A stretch of DNA of 42,221 bases from Acidobacteriota bacterium (GCA_016934295.1 JAFGTD010000180.1:1-42221), one strand, 5' to 3'. Numbered from the stretch's first letter, positions 15,434 through 25,146 are shown. The notes: generated by a model from the sequence alone, not told the origin. A program made the numbers and translations.

Positions 15434-17719
15434 ATGCATATGATCCCGAAGGCGAATTTCAACGCGAAACGCATGATCATCGTATCCAACAGACTCCCCT
15501 TTACCATCAAGGGGGAATCGGACGATCTGCGCTTTATTCCCAGCGTTGGAGGGCTTTCCACAGGTCTGAGTTCCTATCTGGAACAGCACAAAAACGATCC
15601 CAGGAATGTTCCGGACTACAGGTGGGTGGGCTGGCCCGGAAATATTATCGAACCGGACTGGAGAAATGAAATAAAAGCGAGATCCCTGTCCGAGTTCAAC
15701 GCCCTTCCGGTATTTCTTTCGGAAAAGAATATAAGTAATTACTACCATGGTTTCTGCAATAGAACGATCTGGCCCCTCTTTCATTATTTCCAGGTTTACA
15801 CGAAATACGACGAGGAATACTGGAAGCACTATGTCCAGGTAAACAAAATTTTTTATCAGACTCTGCTGGAACTGCTCGAACCGGACGACGTTCTGTGGGT
15901 CCACGATTTTCACTTGATGCTGCTTCCGAAAATGGTGCGGAAAAAGATGCCCTCGGTCACGATCGGTTTTACCCTGCACATACCCTTCCCGAATTTCGAA
16001 ATCTATCGGCTGCTTCCCCGCAAATGGAGGAAGGACATATTGGAGGGATTGCTGGGCTCCGATTTGATCGGTTTTCACACCAACGATTACAAGCAGGATT
16101 TTCTCAGATGCATCATCCGTATTCTCGGACATGAATCGAATATGGGGGAAATTGTAATCGGAGATCGAATTGTAAAAACGGATTCCTTTCCCATGGGCAT
16201 CGACTATCGCAAATATCATAACGGGGCGACCAGTCCCAAAACGCAGCAGGAAAGCTTAAAAATACGGGAACGATTGTGGGGAGCAAGAATCATTCTCTCC
16301 ATCGACCGGCTCGATTATACAAAAGGAATCGCAAACCGGCTGGAAGCCTTCCAGACTTTTCTGGAATCCTATCCCCGCTGGATCGGCAAGGTGGTTTTGA
16401 TTCTGATCGTCGTCCCCTCCAGGGTTGAAGTGGAGCACTATGGACAGATGAGAAACCACATCGAATCCCTGGTCGGCAAAATCAACGGGAAGTTCGGCAA
16501 TCCCAGTTGGACCCCGATTATCTATATGTCCCGTCCCCTGACATTCTCTCCGCTGGTAGCCATGTATGCCGCTTCCGATATAGCCCTCATAACGCCGTTG
16601 CGGGACGGCATGAATCTGATCGCTAAGGAGTATCTTGCCTGCCGTGCCGATAAAACGGGCGTACTGGTGCTGAGCGAAATGGCGGGCGCTTCGAAAGAAC
16701 TGGTGGAAGCGATCATCATCAATCCCAATAACCGGGAAGAAATCGCGGAGGCTCTTGCCCAGGCCCTGGAAATGCCCGAGGATGAGCAGGTACAGCGCAA
16801 CAGCGCCATGCAGATACGCCTGAAACACTACGATGTAGCTCGATGGGCATCGGACTTCATCGAAGAGTTGCAGAGCGCCCAGCAAACCCGTCAGAAGCAT
16901 TACATGAAGATCTTAAGTCCCCAAATGCGACAAAAGCTTCTGGATCAGTACCGCAACAGTCAACGGCGGCTTCTTCTCCTGGATTACGACGGCACCCTCG
17001 TTCCCTTTAAAACCCGCCCCCAGGATGCGGTGCCCGACGCATCGCTTCTCCGATTCCTGGCCGCCCTGGCCGAAGATCCGCGGAATGAGGTTGTCATTAT
17101 CAGCGGAAGGGACAAAGGTTTCCTGGAAAGCTGCTTCCACAATCTCCCGATCAGTATGGTTGCAGAACATGGCGCCTGGACCAAAATGCGGGGAGAAAAA
17201 TGGCAGTCTTTTGGAAAGGATGCCCACGACTGGACACCCAAGATTAAACCTCTGCTCCGGAAGTACGTGGATCGTGTCGCGGGTTCATTCATCGAAGAAA
17301 AAGATTTTGCGCTGGTATGGCATTACAGGGGTTCGGACTTAGAGCCCGGGAAACTCGCCGCGCAGGAACTGAAGGATCACCTGCTGGAGCTTACCGCAAA
17401 CAGCGATGTCCATATTCTCCAGGGAAACAAGACGGTTGAAATCCGTCCCGCCGGAGTGAACAAGGGGACGGCAAGCGTGCAGCTTCTGTCGACCTTCCTC
17501 CCCGATTTTACCATTTGTATCGGGGACGATATAACGGATGAAGACATGTTTGCCGCACTCCCCGAATCCGCATACACCATCCATGTCGGTCTTGGCGGAA
17601 CTGAAGCCAGGTTTTCTCTTGCGGGAACAAAAGAAGCGCGCGAACTCCTCAAAAGCATCGCCGAAACAACATCCTCCGCCGATACCCCGACACACCAAAC
17701 AAAACATTCCATCGTTTAA
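15434..17719 (+). CDS. otsA-otsB: Fused trehalose-6-phosphate synthase / trehalose-6-phosphatase
   Basis: A bifunctional cytoplasmic enzyme of about 761 residues that makes trehalose from a nucleotide-glucose and glucose-6-phosphate, then dephosphorylates it. Residues about 12-480 are the GT20 synthase: IIVSNRLPFTI, GGLSTGLSSYL, WVGWPG, WVHDFHLMLLPKMVR, HIPFPNFEIYRLLP, LIGFHTNDY, SIDRLDYTKGI, TPLRDGMNLIAKEY and LSEMAGASKEL. Residues about 510-735 are the HAD phosphatase: LLLDYDGTLVPF (Asp517, Asp519), VVIISGRDKGFL, AEHGAWTK, KTVEIRPAGVNKG and IGDDITDEDMF. All motifs are intact. The start is uncertain: the frame is open from 15338, ATGs at 15434, 15440 and 15470 are possible, and none has a strong ribosome site. 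Fused TPS-TPP is known in several bacteria. Trehalose serves as osmoprotectant or carbon store. Confidence 0.93.
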   Translation: MHMIPKANFNAKRMIIVSNRLPFTIKGESDDLRFIPSVGGLSTGLSSYLEQHKNDPRNVPDYRWVGWPGNIIEPDWRNEIKARSLSEFNALPVFLSEKNISNYYHGFCNRTIWPLFHYFQVYTKYDEEYWKHYVQVNKIFYQTLLELLEPDDVLWVHDFHLMLLPKMVRKKMPSVTIGFTLHIPFPNFEIYRLLPRKWRKDILEGLLGSDLIGFHTNDYKQDFLRCIIRILGHESNMGEIVIGDRIVKTDSFPMGIDYRKYHNGATSPKTQQESLKIRERLWGARIILSIDRLDYTKGIANRLEAFQTFLESYPRWIGKVVLILIVVPSRVEVEHYGQMRNHIESLVGKINGKFGNPSWTPIIYMSRPLTFSPLVAMYAASDIALITPLRDGMNLIAKEYLACRADKTGVLVLSEMAGASKELVEAIIINPNNREEIAEALAQALEMPEDEQVQRNSAMQIRLKHYDVARWASDFIEELQSAQQTRQKHYMKILSPQMRQKLLDQYRNSQRRLLLLDYDGTLVPFKTRPQDAVPDASLLRFLAALAEDPRNEVVIISGRDKGFLESCFHNLPISMVAEHGAWTKMRGEKWQSFGKDAHDWTPKIKPLLRKYVDRVAGSFIEEKDFALVWHYRGSDLEPGKLAAQELKDHLLELTANSDVHILQGNKTVEIRPAGVNKGTASVQLLSTFLPDFTICIGDDITDEDMFAALPESAYTIHVGLGGTEARFSLAGTKEARELLKSIAETTSSADTPTHQTKHSIV

Positions 17720-17809
17720 TCCGAACTCCCCCCGATCATCAACGCGCCGGCAGCTCTCAATTAAGGAAAGTCGCCGTATGCAGATTCCTACAGGAAAACA
17801 AGGTTTTAT

Positions 17810-19171
17810 ATGTTAAGCTGTTTTCTCGATATAAAAAGAGAGATGACTGACATACCGGAAACTCCCATGGAACGGCGGTTCGGGTATCAACCGAACCGGC
17901 GTACGCTGATCAAGATCGCCGCAGGTTTATTACTGGCTCCGGCATTTGGGGGAGAAATCTCTGCAGCCCCGGCCCCTGTATTCCGCATCAGAAACAAGTA
18001 CAGCCCGGAAAACCCCAAACGCGCCCAACGCCCGTCTACAAAGTACATCATTCTTCATACAACGGAAGGCGCCGAAGCGGGAGCACTTCATGTAGTACGC
18101 CGTGGGGGCCTGGCAAACTATTTTGTTTCCAAATCCGGCGTCGTCTATCGAATCATCGACAAAAGAAAAATCGCCAAACACGCCGGCCGCAGCATGTGGG
18201 ACGGGCTGACGACGATCGACAATTACTCCATAGGCATCGAGGTGGTCGGCTACCACAACAAGGACATCAACGACGCCCAGTACGACGCGCTGCGCGAATT
18301 ATTGCGTCAGCTGCAGAGCCTGTATGACATCCCGGACGACCATGTCCTGACACATTCCATGGTTGCCTATGGGAATCCCAACCACTGGCATCCCTACAAA
18401 CATCGCGGCAGAAAAACGTGCGGCATGATATTCGCGCAGCCCGAAGTCCGCGCCCGGCTCGGCCTGGAAGCCCAGCCCGATCACGATCCGGATGTGAAGG
18501 CAGGCCGTCTGAAAAACGCCGACAAGAAACTGGCTACTTTTCTTTTCCCGGAGATTCCCAAGCCTGTCCTTGTGGCATCCACCGAGAGTTCGGTTCCCCC
18601 GCCGCCTCCCAAGATCGAGGTCCCGGACGAATCCCTTGTTATCGGCAATTCAAACACGGCCTGGGAAATCGCCCGAGACCATTACAACCATCCTTCCACC
18701 CTCTACACTTTCCCGAACGGCACCCAGAAGAGCGGGGACCAGATCGAGAACTGGAACCGGATACCGCCCGGAACCCGGGTCACGCTGAATGAGGTTGAGG
18801 ACGAAAATTACGAGGGATTTCTGGAAATCGGGAAAGACGGAGACACGGCCGAAGAACTTGCCGGGGAGTTGTATGCGAGTTCCACTACGATCTATTTTTT
18901 CCCCGACGGCTACATCCGGACCGGCGCCGAACTGCAGACAACCGGCTCCGGGCGCGCGCTTCTCAAGAAAACCCCCGGAAAAACACTGGTGCTGGTCGGC
19001 TACGTTTATGGAGGCCGTGTCAAGGCAAGCAGACCCGCTGCCACTATTGCCGGCAGAAAGTGGAATTACCCGTCCACCTATTATCGCTTCCCGGACGGCA
19101 GAATTCTGAGCGGGGACGACATCAATCCCAAGAAGATCCCGCCCAATACCTTTATTTTTTTTCAGCAATAG
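17810..19171 (+). CDS. Tat-exported N-acetylmuramoyl-L-alanine amidase (Amidase_2) with three C-terminal repeats
   Basis: A 453-residue periplasmic cell-wall amidase cleaving between MurNAc and L-Ala. AAGG lies six bases before ATG 17810; ATGs at 17843 and 17867 are alternatives. The signal has a twin-arginine start, NRRTLIKIAAGLLLAPAF (about 29-46). The AmpD-like Amidase_2 domain covers about 75-220: KYIILHTTEG (Zn ligand His83), HAGRSMW, SIGIEVVGYH (Glu144), VLTHSMVAYG (His182) and GRKTCG (Cys204 in the position of the third ligand). After a Pro-rich linker (about 262-270) come three related segments (about 282-326, 345-400, 410-451) of form A-EIA---Y--PSTLY-FP-G---SGD-I. They loosely recall LysM but are not standard LysM. 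They may bind glycan; this is inference. A D,D-peptidase lies convergent downstream. Confidence 0.9.
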   Translation: MLSCFLDIKREMTDIPETPMERRFGYQPNRRTLIKIAAGLLLAPAFGGEISAAPAPVFRIRNKYSPENPKRAQRPSTKYIILHTTEGAEAGALHVVRRGGLANYFVSKSGVVYRIIDKRKIAKHAGRSMWDGLTTIDNYSIGIEVVGYHNKDINDAQYDALRELLRQLQSLYDIPDDHVLTHSMVAYGNPNHWHPYKHRGRKTCGMIFAQPEVRARLGLEAQPDHDPDVKAGRLKNADKKLATFLFPEIPKPVLVASTESSVPPPPPKIEVPDESLVIGNSNTAWEIARDHYNHPSTLYTFPNGTQKSGDQIENWNRIPPGTRVTLNEVEDENYEGFLEIGKDGDTAEELAGELYASSTTIYFFPDGYIRTGAELQTTGSGRALLKKTPGKTLVLVGYVYGGRVKASRPAATIAGRKWNYPSTYYRFPDGRILSGDDINPKKIPPNTFIFFQQ

Positions 19172-19210
19172 GAAATGGCCCGGTAGCTGCCCAGGAAGGG
19201 TTACCCGCTG

Positions 19211-20158
19211 TCAGAAATTCCCAACCGGCTCGATCTTCTCCAACCATTGTTTGATCCGGAGAACGTCGTTTATTCGCGTACTGTTCCCCGATGCATTCAG
19301 AAGCACAATAACAACGGGCCGGTGCTTCAACTGGGCCTGCATTACCAGGCACCGCCCGGATTCCTGGATATAGCCGGTTTTTGAAAGTCCGATGTCCCAT
19401 CCGTTTCTTCGAACCAGCGAATTCGTATTCACGAAACGGAGGTTTCTTCGACCGTTCTTGAGGATAAATTCCTTGCGGGTGGTGAACGTTCGAATCAACG
19501 GATAGCGATACGCGGCATTGACAAGGCTGCAGAGGTCCTGCGCGGAAGAAACGTTTTCTCCCGAAAGACCGGACGAGTCTTCAAATCGGGTTTCCGAAAG
19601 GCCGAGCGATCGGGCTTTTCTATTCATAGCCCGGACAAATTCTTCCTTTCCGCCCGGGTATGTGCGCGCCAGTGCGTGCGCAGCCCTGTTCTCGGACGCC
19701 ATCAATGCAAGAAGCAGGGCCTGCATACGACTCAGGCGCGTACCGACATAAAGGTGAGAACGGCTGTAGCGAAGCTTGTCCTTGTCGGACTCTTGAATGG
19801 TAATCAGCGCTCCCATATTTATTCCCGAATCCAGGATCACCATAGCCGTCATTAATTTTGTGATGGAAGCGATAGGCATGACAGCTTCGGCCTTTTTTGT
19901 CAGCAGAAACTCATCCGTATTCTGATCCTGGACAATAACCGCAGTGGAACGCAGTCTGGGATCTCTTATTTTCGTTGAAGGTCCGGCCTCGATGCTGGAT
20001 AAAAAGCCGCATAAAAACAGAACCAGAATCACGGATTTGGTCCTGAATCCATGAATACGAACCGCTCGGGAACGGAAAAAAAGGATTTTTCTTCCGGGAA
20101 AAAGGCACGATTTTACTGCATTTAAAAAAACAGGCTGAAGATTTTTCAAATACGGCAT
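19211..20158 (-). CDS. D-alanyl-D-alanine carboxypeptidase/endopeptidase (S11, PBP7-like)
   Basis: A 315-residue serine peptidase that trims D-Ala from, or cuts crosslinks of, peptidoglycan in the periplasm. AAAGG lies nine bases before ATG 20158. A basic N-terminus is followed by a hydrophobic export segment at about 43-60 (SVILVLFLCGFLSS). The three active-site motifs are present: SITKLM (SxxK), SENRAAHALA (SxN) and SKTGYIQESG (KTG). RFEDSSGLSGENVSSAQD is typical of S11. The C-terminal beta domain of PBP5 is absent, which fits the smaller PBP7/PbpG type with endopeptidase activity. It lies tail-to-tail with the amidase gene; both act on murein. Confidence 0.9.
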   Translation of the reverse strand: MPYLKNLQPVFLNAVKSCLFPGRKILFFRSRAVRIHGFRTKSVILVLFLCGFLSSIEAGPSTKIRDPRLRSTAVIVQDQNTDEFLLTKKAEAVMPIASITKLMTAMVILDSGINMGALITIQESDKDKLRYSRSHLYVGTRLSRMQALLLALMASENRAAHALARTYPGGKEEFVRAMNRKARSLGLSETRFEDSSGLSGENVSSAQDLCSLVNAAYRYPLIRTFTTRKEFILKNGRRNLRFVNTNSLVRRNGWDIGLSKTGYIQESGRCLVMQAQLKHRPVVIVLLNASGNSTRINDVLRIKQWLEKIEPVGNF

Positions 20159-20735
20159 GCAGTACAACCTTTAAGACCGTGTAAATGTAATAAACAATGA
20201 ATTGCGCCTGCACCCTCACGGAACCTTCGAGGAGGGATCTTACACTTAATCTTCCTTTATCACAAGCATTCCACTAAAGCATTCGAATAATCGATATCGA
20301 TCCCCTTTCATCTTCGGGAACAATATCATCCGCTCATAAGTTTTCCGTTCATAATACTTATCGTCATTTTCAATCCCGTATGCGCAGTTTTTTATTAAAT
20401 TACGGTCTAAGGTCGAATGTCAAAGCCCAAAACTACAGCCCGTCGGAGGAAACCGGGCTGTAGTTTAATCCATCGATGGTCCGACTTTAGATGGTTTTAT
20501 CACTTTCGACCTTGGACTTTAGACTTTCGACCCATAAACAGATGGTTTTACGCAAAGGCGTTTTCATGCATTTTAGGCTACACACCGCTCCGTGATGGAC
20601 TGCCGGGAAATGCGGGTTAACGGTTTTATTGACTCTGAATTTCCATCCTGTCATTCTCATACTATGAAAGACGTCAACCCGGGGCGCAGGCCCTAATACG
20701 CGGCCCGTTCCGCTATACTTTCTTGAGGAAATTCC
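20159..20735. other. Divergent intergenic region with repeat-like sequence
   Basis: About 577 bases between the divergent D,D-peptidase and beta-propeller genes. It has an AT-rich half (20220-20400), a perfect hairpin (20430-20466), then phrases that recur in it (agatggtttta twice, gactttaga twice, and ctttcgac/gtcgaa words). No convincing coding region or RNA family is recognised. Confidence 0.5.
20430..20466 (+). repeat. Perfect 13-bp inverted repeat
   Basis: AAACTACAGCCCG (20430-20442) pairs exactly with CGGGCTGTAGTTT (20454-20466) around an 11-base loop. Because it lies between divergent genes it is not a terminator for either known gene. It could be a REP-like unit or belong to an unseen small RNA. 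Confidence 0.7.
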
Positions 20736-22121
20736 ATGCTTCGAACATCTTACAAAAGTTACCCAGGTTGGAATCCTTCGGGTTTCGTCGGGGTATGTAC
20801 GGTATTGGCGTTTACGCTCTTTCAGTTACTGCCTGCAGCATCGGCGGAAAACTGGCCGCAGTGGCGCGGTCCGTCGAGCAACGCCATTTCCGATTCCTCC
20901 GATTTGCCTACACAATGGAGTACGAAGGAGAATGTCAAATGGAAGGCGCCCCTTGCAGGATTGGGCACTTCGTCCCCTATCGTTTGGGAAGACAGGATAT
21001 TTGTCACTTCACAGATAGGGCGCATTCCGCTGCAGCAGGGCATGTATCCCCTGCTTGCCCGGGACGACCGGGACCTGGCCAGTCGGGAGAATCCCATCGG
21101 CGGACGCGACGCAAGCTCGAACACTCCGGACAGCGAAGTTTATTTAACCGTTGAATCCTTCCGCCGGTCCGACGGCAAACGGCTGTGGGAATTCAAAGCC
21201 AGGGCGACCGGAGATTTTCCAGAACTGCACGAAAAGCACAATCTTGCCACACCAACCCCGGCAACGGACGGAAATCTGATTTACGCATGGTTTGGGACCG
21301 GGCAGCTATTCGCTCTCGACATGGACGGGCAGGTCGTCTGGAAGCGCCATCTCGGCAAAGAATATGCTCCGTTTACAACGCGATGGGGACACGGCAGTTC
21401 ACCAACCCTATACAAAGACCGGCTTTTTCTTCTCTGCGACCATGCCGAAGATTCCTACCTTCTGGCTCTGGATAAGAAAACCGGAAAGGAACTGTGGAAG
21501 GTGGATCGGGGCGATAAACCTATCTCTCACAGCACACCGCTGGTCATCAACACTCCCGAAGGGGAGGAGATGATAATCAACTCCAGCGACCGCATCGATG
21601 CATACGATCCGTCCACCGGAAAACTTTTGTGGCACGCGGGCACATGGCGGCAGACGCCGATCCCGACCCCGGTTTTTCATGAAGGGGTGATCTATATGGT
21701 CCGGGGATACCGCAACAGCGATTTTCTGGCCATCCGGCCTGCAGGACGCGGCGATGTTACAGACACCGGAATCCTGTGGCGCTCATCCGGCGGCGCCTCT
21801 TATGTTCCCTCCATTCTGTATTATAAAGGCCTGCTCTACGTCACCAATGAGGTCGGCATCGTAACATGCGCGGATGCTGTTGACGGGAAAACGATATGGC
21901 GGAAACGGCTCGGCGGGATCTTCTTCGCATCCCCGGTAGCCGGAAACGGCAAAGTGTATATGGTCAGTGAAACGGGGGAAACATTCGTACTGGAAGCCGG
22001 ACGGGAACCGAATATAATGTCCCAAAATCCCCTCGAAGAACGCATAATCGCCTCTCCGGCCATTTCGAACGGCAACCTGATATTGCGCAGCGACGAAACA
22101 TTGTTCTGTATAGGGAAATAA
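20736..22121 (+). CDS. Exported PQQ-type beta-propeller repeat protein
   Basis: A 461-residue periplasmic protein. GAGGAAA lies five bases before the ATG. Signal peptide residues about 16-37 (GFVGVCTVLAFTLFQLLPAA, A-S-A cleavage), then the typical opening NWPQWRGPSSNAIS. The body is a PQQ_2-like propeller with repeated blades: VYLTVESFRRSDGKRLWEFK, LFALDMDGQVVWKRHLG, LLALDKKTGKELWKVD, IDAYDPSTGKLLWHAG, VTCADAVDGKTIWRKRLGG and TFVLEAGREP. Such proteins (BamB-like fold, outer-membrane assembly or dehydrogenase-related) are very common in Acidobacteriota and Planctomycetota and usually have no assigned role. No PQQ or calcium active site of a quinoprotein dehydrogenase was seen, so enzymatic activity is not implied. 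Confidence 0.9.
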   Translation: MLRTSYKSYPGWNPSGFVGVCTVLAFTLFQLLPAASAENWPQWRGPSSNAISDSSDLPTQWSTKENVKWKAPLAGLGTSSPIVWEDRIFVTSQIGRIPLQQGMYPLLARDDRDLASRENPIGGRDASSNTPDSEVYLTVESFRRSDGKRLWEFKARATGDFPELHEKHNLATPTPATDGNLIYAWFGTGQLFALDMDGQVVWKRHLGKEYAPFTTRWGHGSSPTLYKDRLFLLCDHAEDSYLLALDKKTGKELWKVDRGDKPISHSTPLVINTPEGEEMIINSSDRIDAYDPSTGKLLWHAGTWRQTPIPTPVFHEGVIYMVRGYRNSDFLAIRPAGRGDVTDTGILWRSSGGASYVPSILYYKGLLYVTNEVGIVTCADAVDGKTIWRKRLGGIFFASPVAGNGKVYMVSETGETFVLEAGREPNIMSQNPLEERIIASPAISNGNLILRSDETLFCIGK

Positions 22122-22148
22122 CTAAACATCGGCATCAAGCAGGATCCT

Positions 22149-22643
22149 ATGCGATTTCTTAAAGATGTTCTATATACGGATACTTTCTTAATCAAGGGGC
22201 ATGTAAACACGGGAGAAAGGCGGCTGTCGAGTTTTCTCAACAACACCCGCAAACGCTTTATTGAGGTGGAAGAGGCGACCCTCCTCAAACACGATGGAGG
22301 CGATCGCATTCCCGCCTCCCGAATGCAGGTCCATATCCGCGACATTCTTTTCGCCCATGAATCGGAAGACACCGGGGATGAGATACTTCGAAACCTCGCG
22401 AAACAGCAAAGGGACGAGATCCGGATGACGGCCTTTTTCAGCAGCGCGGCGCCCTTGCAGCTTTCGGGAAGGATCCCCAGGCGCGCTTTCGACTCGGACG
22501 CGCGCCGTCTCCACGATTTCATTGTTGTCGTACAACCCGAATTCCAGGGATTACCGTTTAAGACAGCGTCGGAATATGATCTGTTCAGGGATCTGCACTA
22601 CGTGATCGTAAACAGGGACCGCATCGCATTCCTTTTTCAGTAG
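22149..22643 (+). CDS. Hypothetical protein, 164 residues
   Basis: A conserved-looking small cytoplasmic protein with no recognised family. It starts 27 bases after the propeller gene with AGGA four bases before the ATG, so probably co-transcribed. The N-terminal half has a beta-rich segment (FLIKGHVNTGERRLSSFL, FIEVEEATLLKHDGGDRIPA, RMQVHIRDILFAHE). The end is also strand-like (HDFIVVVQPEFQGL, DLHYVIVNRDRIAFLFQ). Its pattern of short strands with conserved Gly/Asp suggests a small beta-sheet domain of the DUF type. No catalytic or metal motif is apparent. Confidence 0.7.
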   Translation: MRFLKDVLYTDTFLIKGHVNTGERRLSSFLNNTRKRFIEVEEATLLKHDGGDRIPASRMQVHIRDILFAHESEDTGDEILRNLAKQQRDEIRMTAFFSSAAPLQLSGRIPRRAFDSDARRLHDFIVVVQPEFQGLPFKTASEYDLFRDLHYVIVNRDRIAFLFQ

Positions 22644-22713
22644 AGCACCTAAACAGGCCTTGCGGGATGCCCGGACCTGTGCCTTCCGAAAATTGCCGGC
22701 CTAAAACCCGGGA

Positions 22714-24174
22714 TTAACTTATAAAAAGTCTATACTGGTGATACCGTTCCATAACTTCACGCACATAACGATAGGTTTCGATTCCACGGCAATAGCCGTA
22801 TTGCACAACCTCATCGTTATAGTATTTGGACTGTGATTTCTTCCGTATCCACAATTCCACCTCGCCGGTCCAGACGTCGCCTTTATTCCCGTACTTTTCG
22901 GCCAGACGCCGCGCGTCTTCAATATGACCGGGACCGACGTTATAGGAAGCGAGGATAAATTTAATTTTTTCCTCGGGATCGGGAATGTCTTCAAAAGTCC
23001 GCTGCAGCTCTTTTAAAAACCGCACACCGGCGTCGATGTTTTCGGCGGGGTCCTCGATACCGTCTACGCCCAGGTGCTCCGCGGTAATGGGCATAATCTG
23101 CATCAATCCCACGGCTCCCGCCCAGGATTCCACCTCCGGATCGAATCTTGATTCCTGATATATTAAGGAGGCCAGCAGCCGCCAGTCCCAGGACAGTTCT
23201 TCGGCTTTCTCCTTCAGCAGTTCGTCGTATTTCGAAATTCTACTGCCGGAACCTGAAAAATACTCGCTGCGAATCCGTCGCCTGAAAGCTTTGTCGTTTT
23301 TGAAATACCTGTTGTAGATCACATAGTAGTCGCTCTCTTTTCGCATTTTCTCAATCCAGGCATTGATTTCTCCGAGCAATTCCGGCGAGGTAGTTCTCAG
23401 GGCCCATGCGATTCTCTGGTTGAAGCTTATCCCGGTATCGATATCGATATTTTCGTAATACGTGGCATTGATGGCGGCGATGTTATAATCGGCCACGGTA
23501 TAGTCAATTTCACCATTCGCCACCATCTGGATCAGCTCCTCGGTTTCCAGGTTTCCTTTAACGGTCTGGATATGAATGTCCCCGCCGATCTCTTCCATCA
23601 GGTTCTTCAACCTGCCGTAATAGGCGGAGTCCCTCCGTACGTGGACGGTTTTTCCGATCAACTCGAGAGGATCCCGGATCAGCGACTCTTCAATCTCGTG
23701 TCGCCGCATATTGCGCCATTCGGCGGGTTTGCGCTGAACCAGCACCTGGTGGGTTTTGGTGTGGTATTTGGTAAATGCCATCTTTTCCCGTCGTTCACGG
23801 GTCACGGCCATCCCATACGATATTATATCCCCTTCCCCCCTGAGCAGCATGTCAATAATCTTATTCATGTTCCGGGCAATCTTGATCTCAAGGTCGAGTC
23901 CCAGATATTCGGACAGGTTTTTCAACAGCTCGTATTCGTATCCCATCGGTTTGCCGCGGTACAGAAAATAGCTTGTAGAGCTGTAGCTTGTTATGGCAAT
24001 GAGCTTTCCCCGCTCACGGATCTGCTGTAAATCGACGCGAATTTCGGGATAGTCAGTGGTGCGCCATGTTTGGGAATCCTCATCCGATTCTCCGTCGGGA
24101 CCGGTCCGGCAGCCATGCAACACGCAGGCGGCAAGCAGTATCAGTGGCAGGATAAAAAAGCGCATTCGGACCAT
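22714..24174 (-). CDS. mltF: Membrane-bound lytic transglycosylase MltF
   Basis: A 486-residue lipoprotein that cleaves the MurNAc-GlcNAc bond of peptidoglycan with formation of 1,6-anhydroMurNAc. The signal RFFILPLILLAACVLHGC ends in a lipobox Cys22. Residues about 45-300 are an SBP_bac_3-like regulatory domain (GKLIAITSYSSTSYFLYRG, PMGYEYELLKNLSEYLGLD, GEIDYTVADYNIAA). Residues about 315-480 are the SLT domain: LASLIYQESRF with catalytic Glu341, AGAVGLMQIMP and ILASYNVGPGHIEDA. This domain order defines MltF and the length is normal. It is convergent with the 164-residue hypothetical gene. No strong ribosome site is seen before ATG 24174; an internal ATG at 24165 is possible. Confidence 0.95.
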   Translation of the reverse strand: MVRMRFFILPLILLAACVLHGCRTGPDGESDEDSQTWRTTDYPEIRVDLQQIRERGKLIAITSYSSTSYFLYRGKPMGYEYELLKNLSEYLGLDLEIKIARNMNKIIDMLLRGEGDIISYGMAVTRERREKMAFTKYHTKTHQVLVQRKPAEWRNMRRHEIEESLIRDPLELIGKTVHVRRDSAYYGRLKNLMEEIGGDIHIQTVKGNLETEELIQMVANGEIDYTVADYNIAAINATYYENIDIDTGISFNQRIAWALRTTSPELLGEINAWIEKMRKESDYYVIYNRYFKNDKAFRRRIRSEYFSGSGSRISKYDELLKEKAEELSWDWRLLASLIYQESRFDPEVESWAGAVGLMQIMPITAEHLGVDGIEDPAENIDAGVRFLKELQRTFEDIPDPEEKIKFILASYNVGPGHIEDARRLAEKYGNKGDVWTGEVELWIRKKSQSKYYNDEVVQYGYCRGIETYRYVREVMERYHQYRLFIS

Positions 24175-24308
24175 AGGAAACAGCGAATGACAGTGTTATT
24201 GTCAACAATACCAAGTACAACTGGCAAACAGGATCATTATAGCCGGATTCCCTGAAAAGGAATCAAGGAATATACGGCAGCCATTGACCGATATAGGAGA
24301 CGGCAACA

Positions 24309-25094
24309 ATGGAACAACAGGAAATCATGCAGTATTTATATGAAGTCTTCGATGCATCCCTGCCCCGCCTCGGTCCGGGAGACACGGCTTCCACGATAAA
24401 AGCCATCAATATGCTTCTCCCAACCGGGCACCCGTACAGGGCAGCCGAGAATGCCGTGGACATCAAAATACTGGATATCGGCTGCGGAAACGGAGCGCAG
24501 ACAATTCAGCTTGCCAAACACCTTCAAGGAACAATCACCGCCCTCGACAATCACCGGCCGTTTTTAACGGAATTAATGCGCCGAGCCAAAGCAGAAGGGG
24601 TTGGAGACAGGATACGGCCATACGAAAAAGATATGCACGATCCCGGATTGACCCCCGACAGCTTTCAGATAATCTGGGCTGAAGGATCCCTGTACTCCAT
24701 CGATTTCAATAACGGCTTGACCGTCTGCCGTGACCTTCTCGCACCCGAAGGTCTGATGGCGGTCACCGAGCTTTGCTGGCTGAAAGAAGGCGCCCCCGAA
24801 GAGTGCCTCCGGTTCTTCGCGGAGGAATATCCCGCCATAAAGGACGTTGAAACAAACCTTGCCAATATTAAAAATGCCGGTTACGACATTACGGGTTATT
24901 TCACATTACCGGAATCCGCCTGGTTGGACAACTACTACACCCCGCTCGAAAAGAGGCTTGCCCTGTTGGAGGATACATTTCGCAAAGATCCTCGACGGAT
25001 GGAGTTTATAAATAAGGTATATAGGGAAATAGATATCTATCGCAGGCACTCGGAATTCTACGGTTACGTTTTTTATTTAATGCAAAGGCGCTGA
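24309..25094 (+). CDS. Class I SAM-dependent methyltransferase
   Basis: A 261-residue cytoplasmic protein. TAGGAGA lies eight bases before ATG 24309. Motif I is ILDIGCGNG (about 54-62), followed by a motif II acidic end in ITALDNHRPF, motif post-II DRIRPYEKDM and the motif IV region SFQIIWAEGSLYSI. The acceptor is unknown. The C-terminal part (SAWLDNYYTPLEKR, YREIDIYRRHSEFYGYVFYL) resembles small-molecule methyltransferases of the UbiE/Methyltransf_11 type. The RluA-like gene begins 52 bases downstream on the same strand, opening a run of six plus-strand genes that ends with the M28 peptidase. Confidence 0.85.
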   Translation: MEQQEIMQYLYEVFDASLPRLGPGDTASTIKAINMLLPTGHPYRAAENAVDIKILDIGCGNGAQTIQLAKHLQGTITALDNHRPFLTELMRRAKAEGVGDRIRPYEKDMHDPGLTPDSFQIIWAEGSLYSIDFNNGLTVCRDLLAPEGLMAVTELCWLKEGAPEECLRFFAEEYPAIKDVETNLANIKNAGYDITGYFTLPESAWLDNYYTPLEKRLALLEDTFRKDPRRMEFINKVYREIDIYRRHSEFYGYVFYLMQRR

Positions 25095-25146
25095 GGAATG
25101 CCTGTAAAACAACCAGAATGAAAAACACGCCGGGAGTTCAGGGCAT

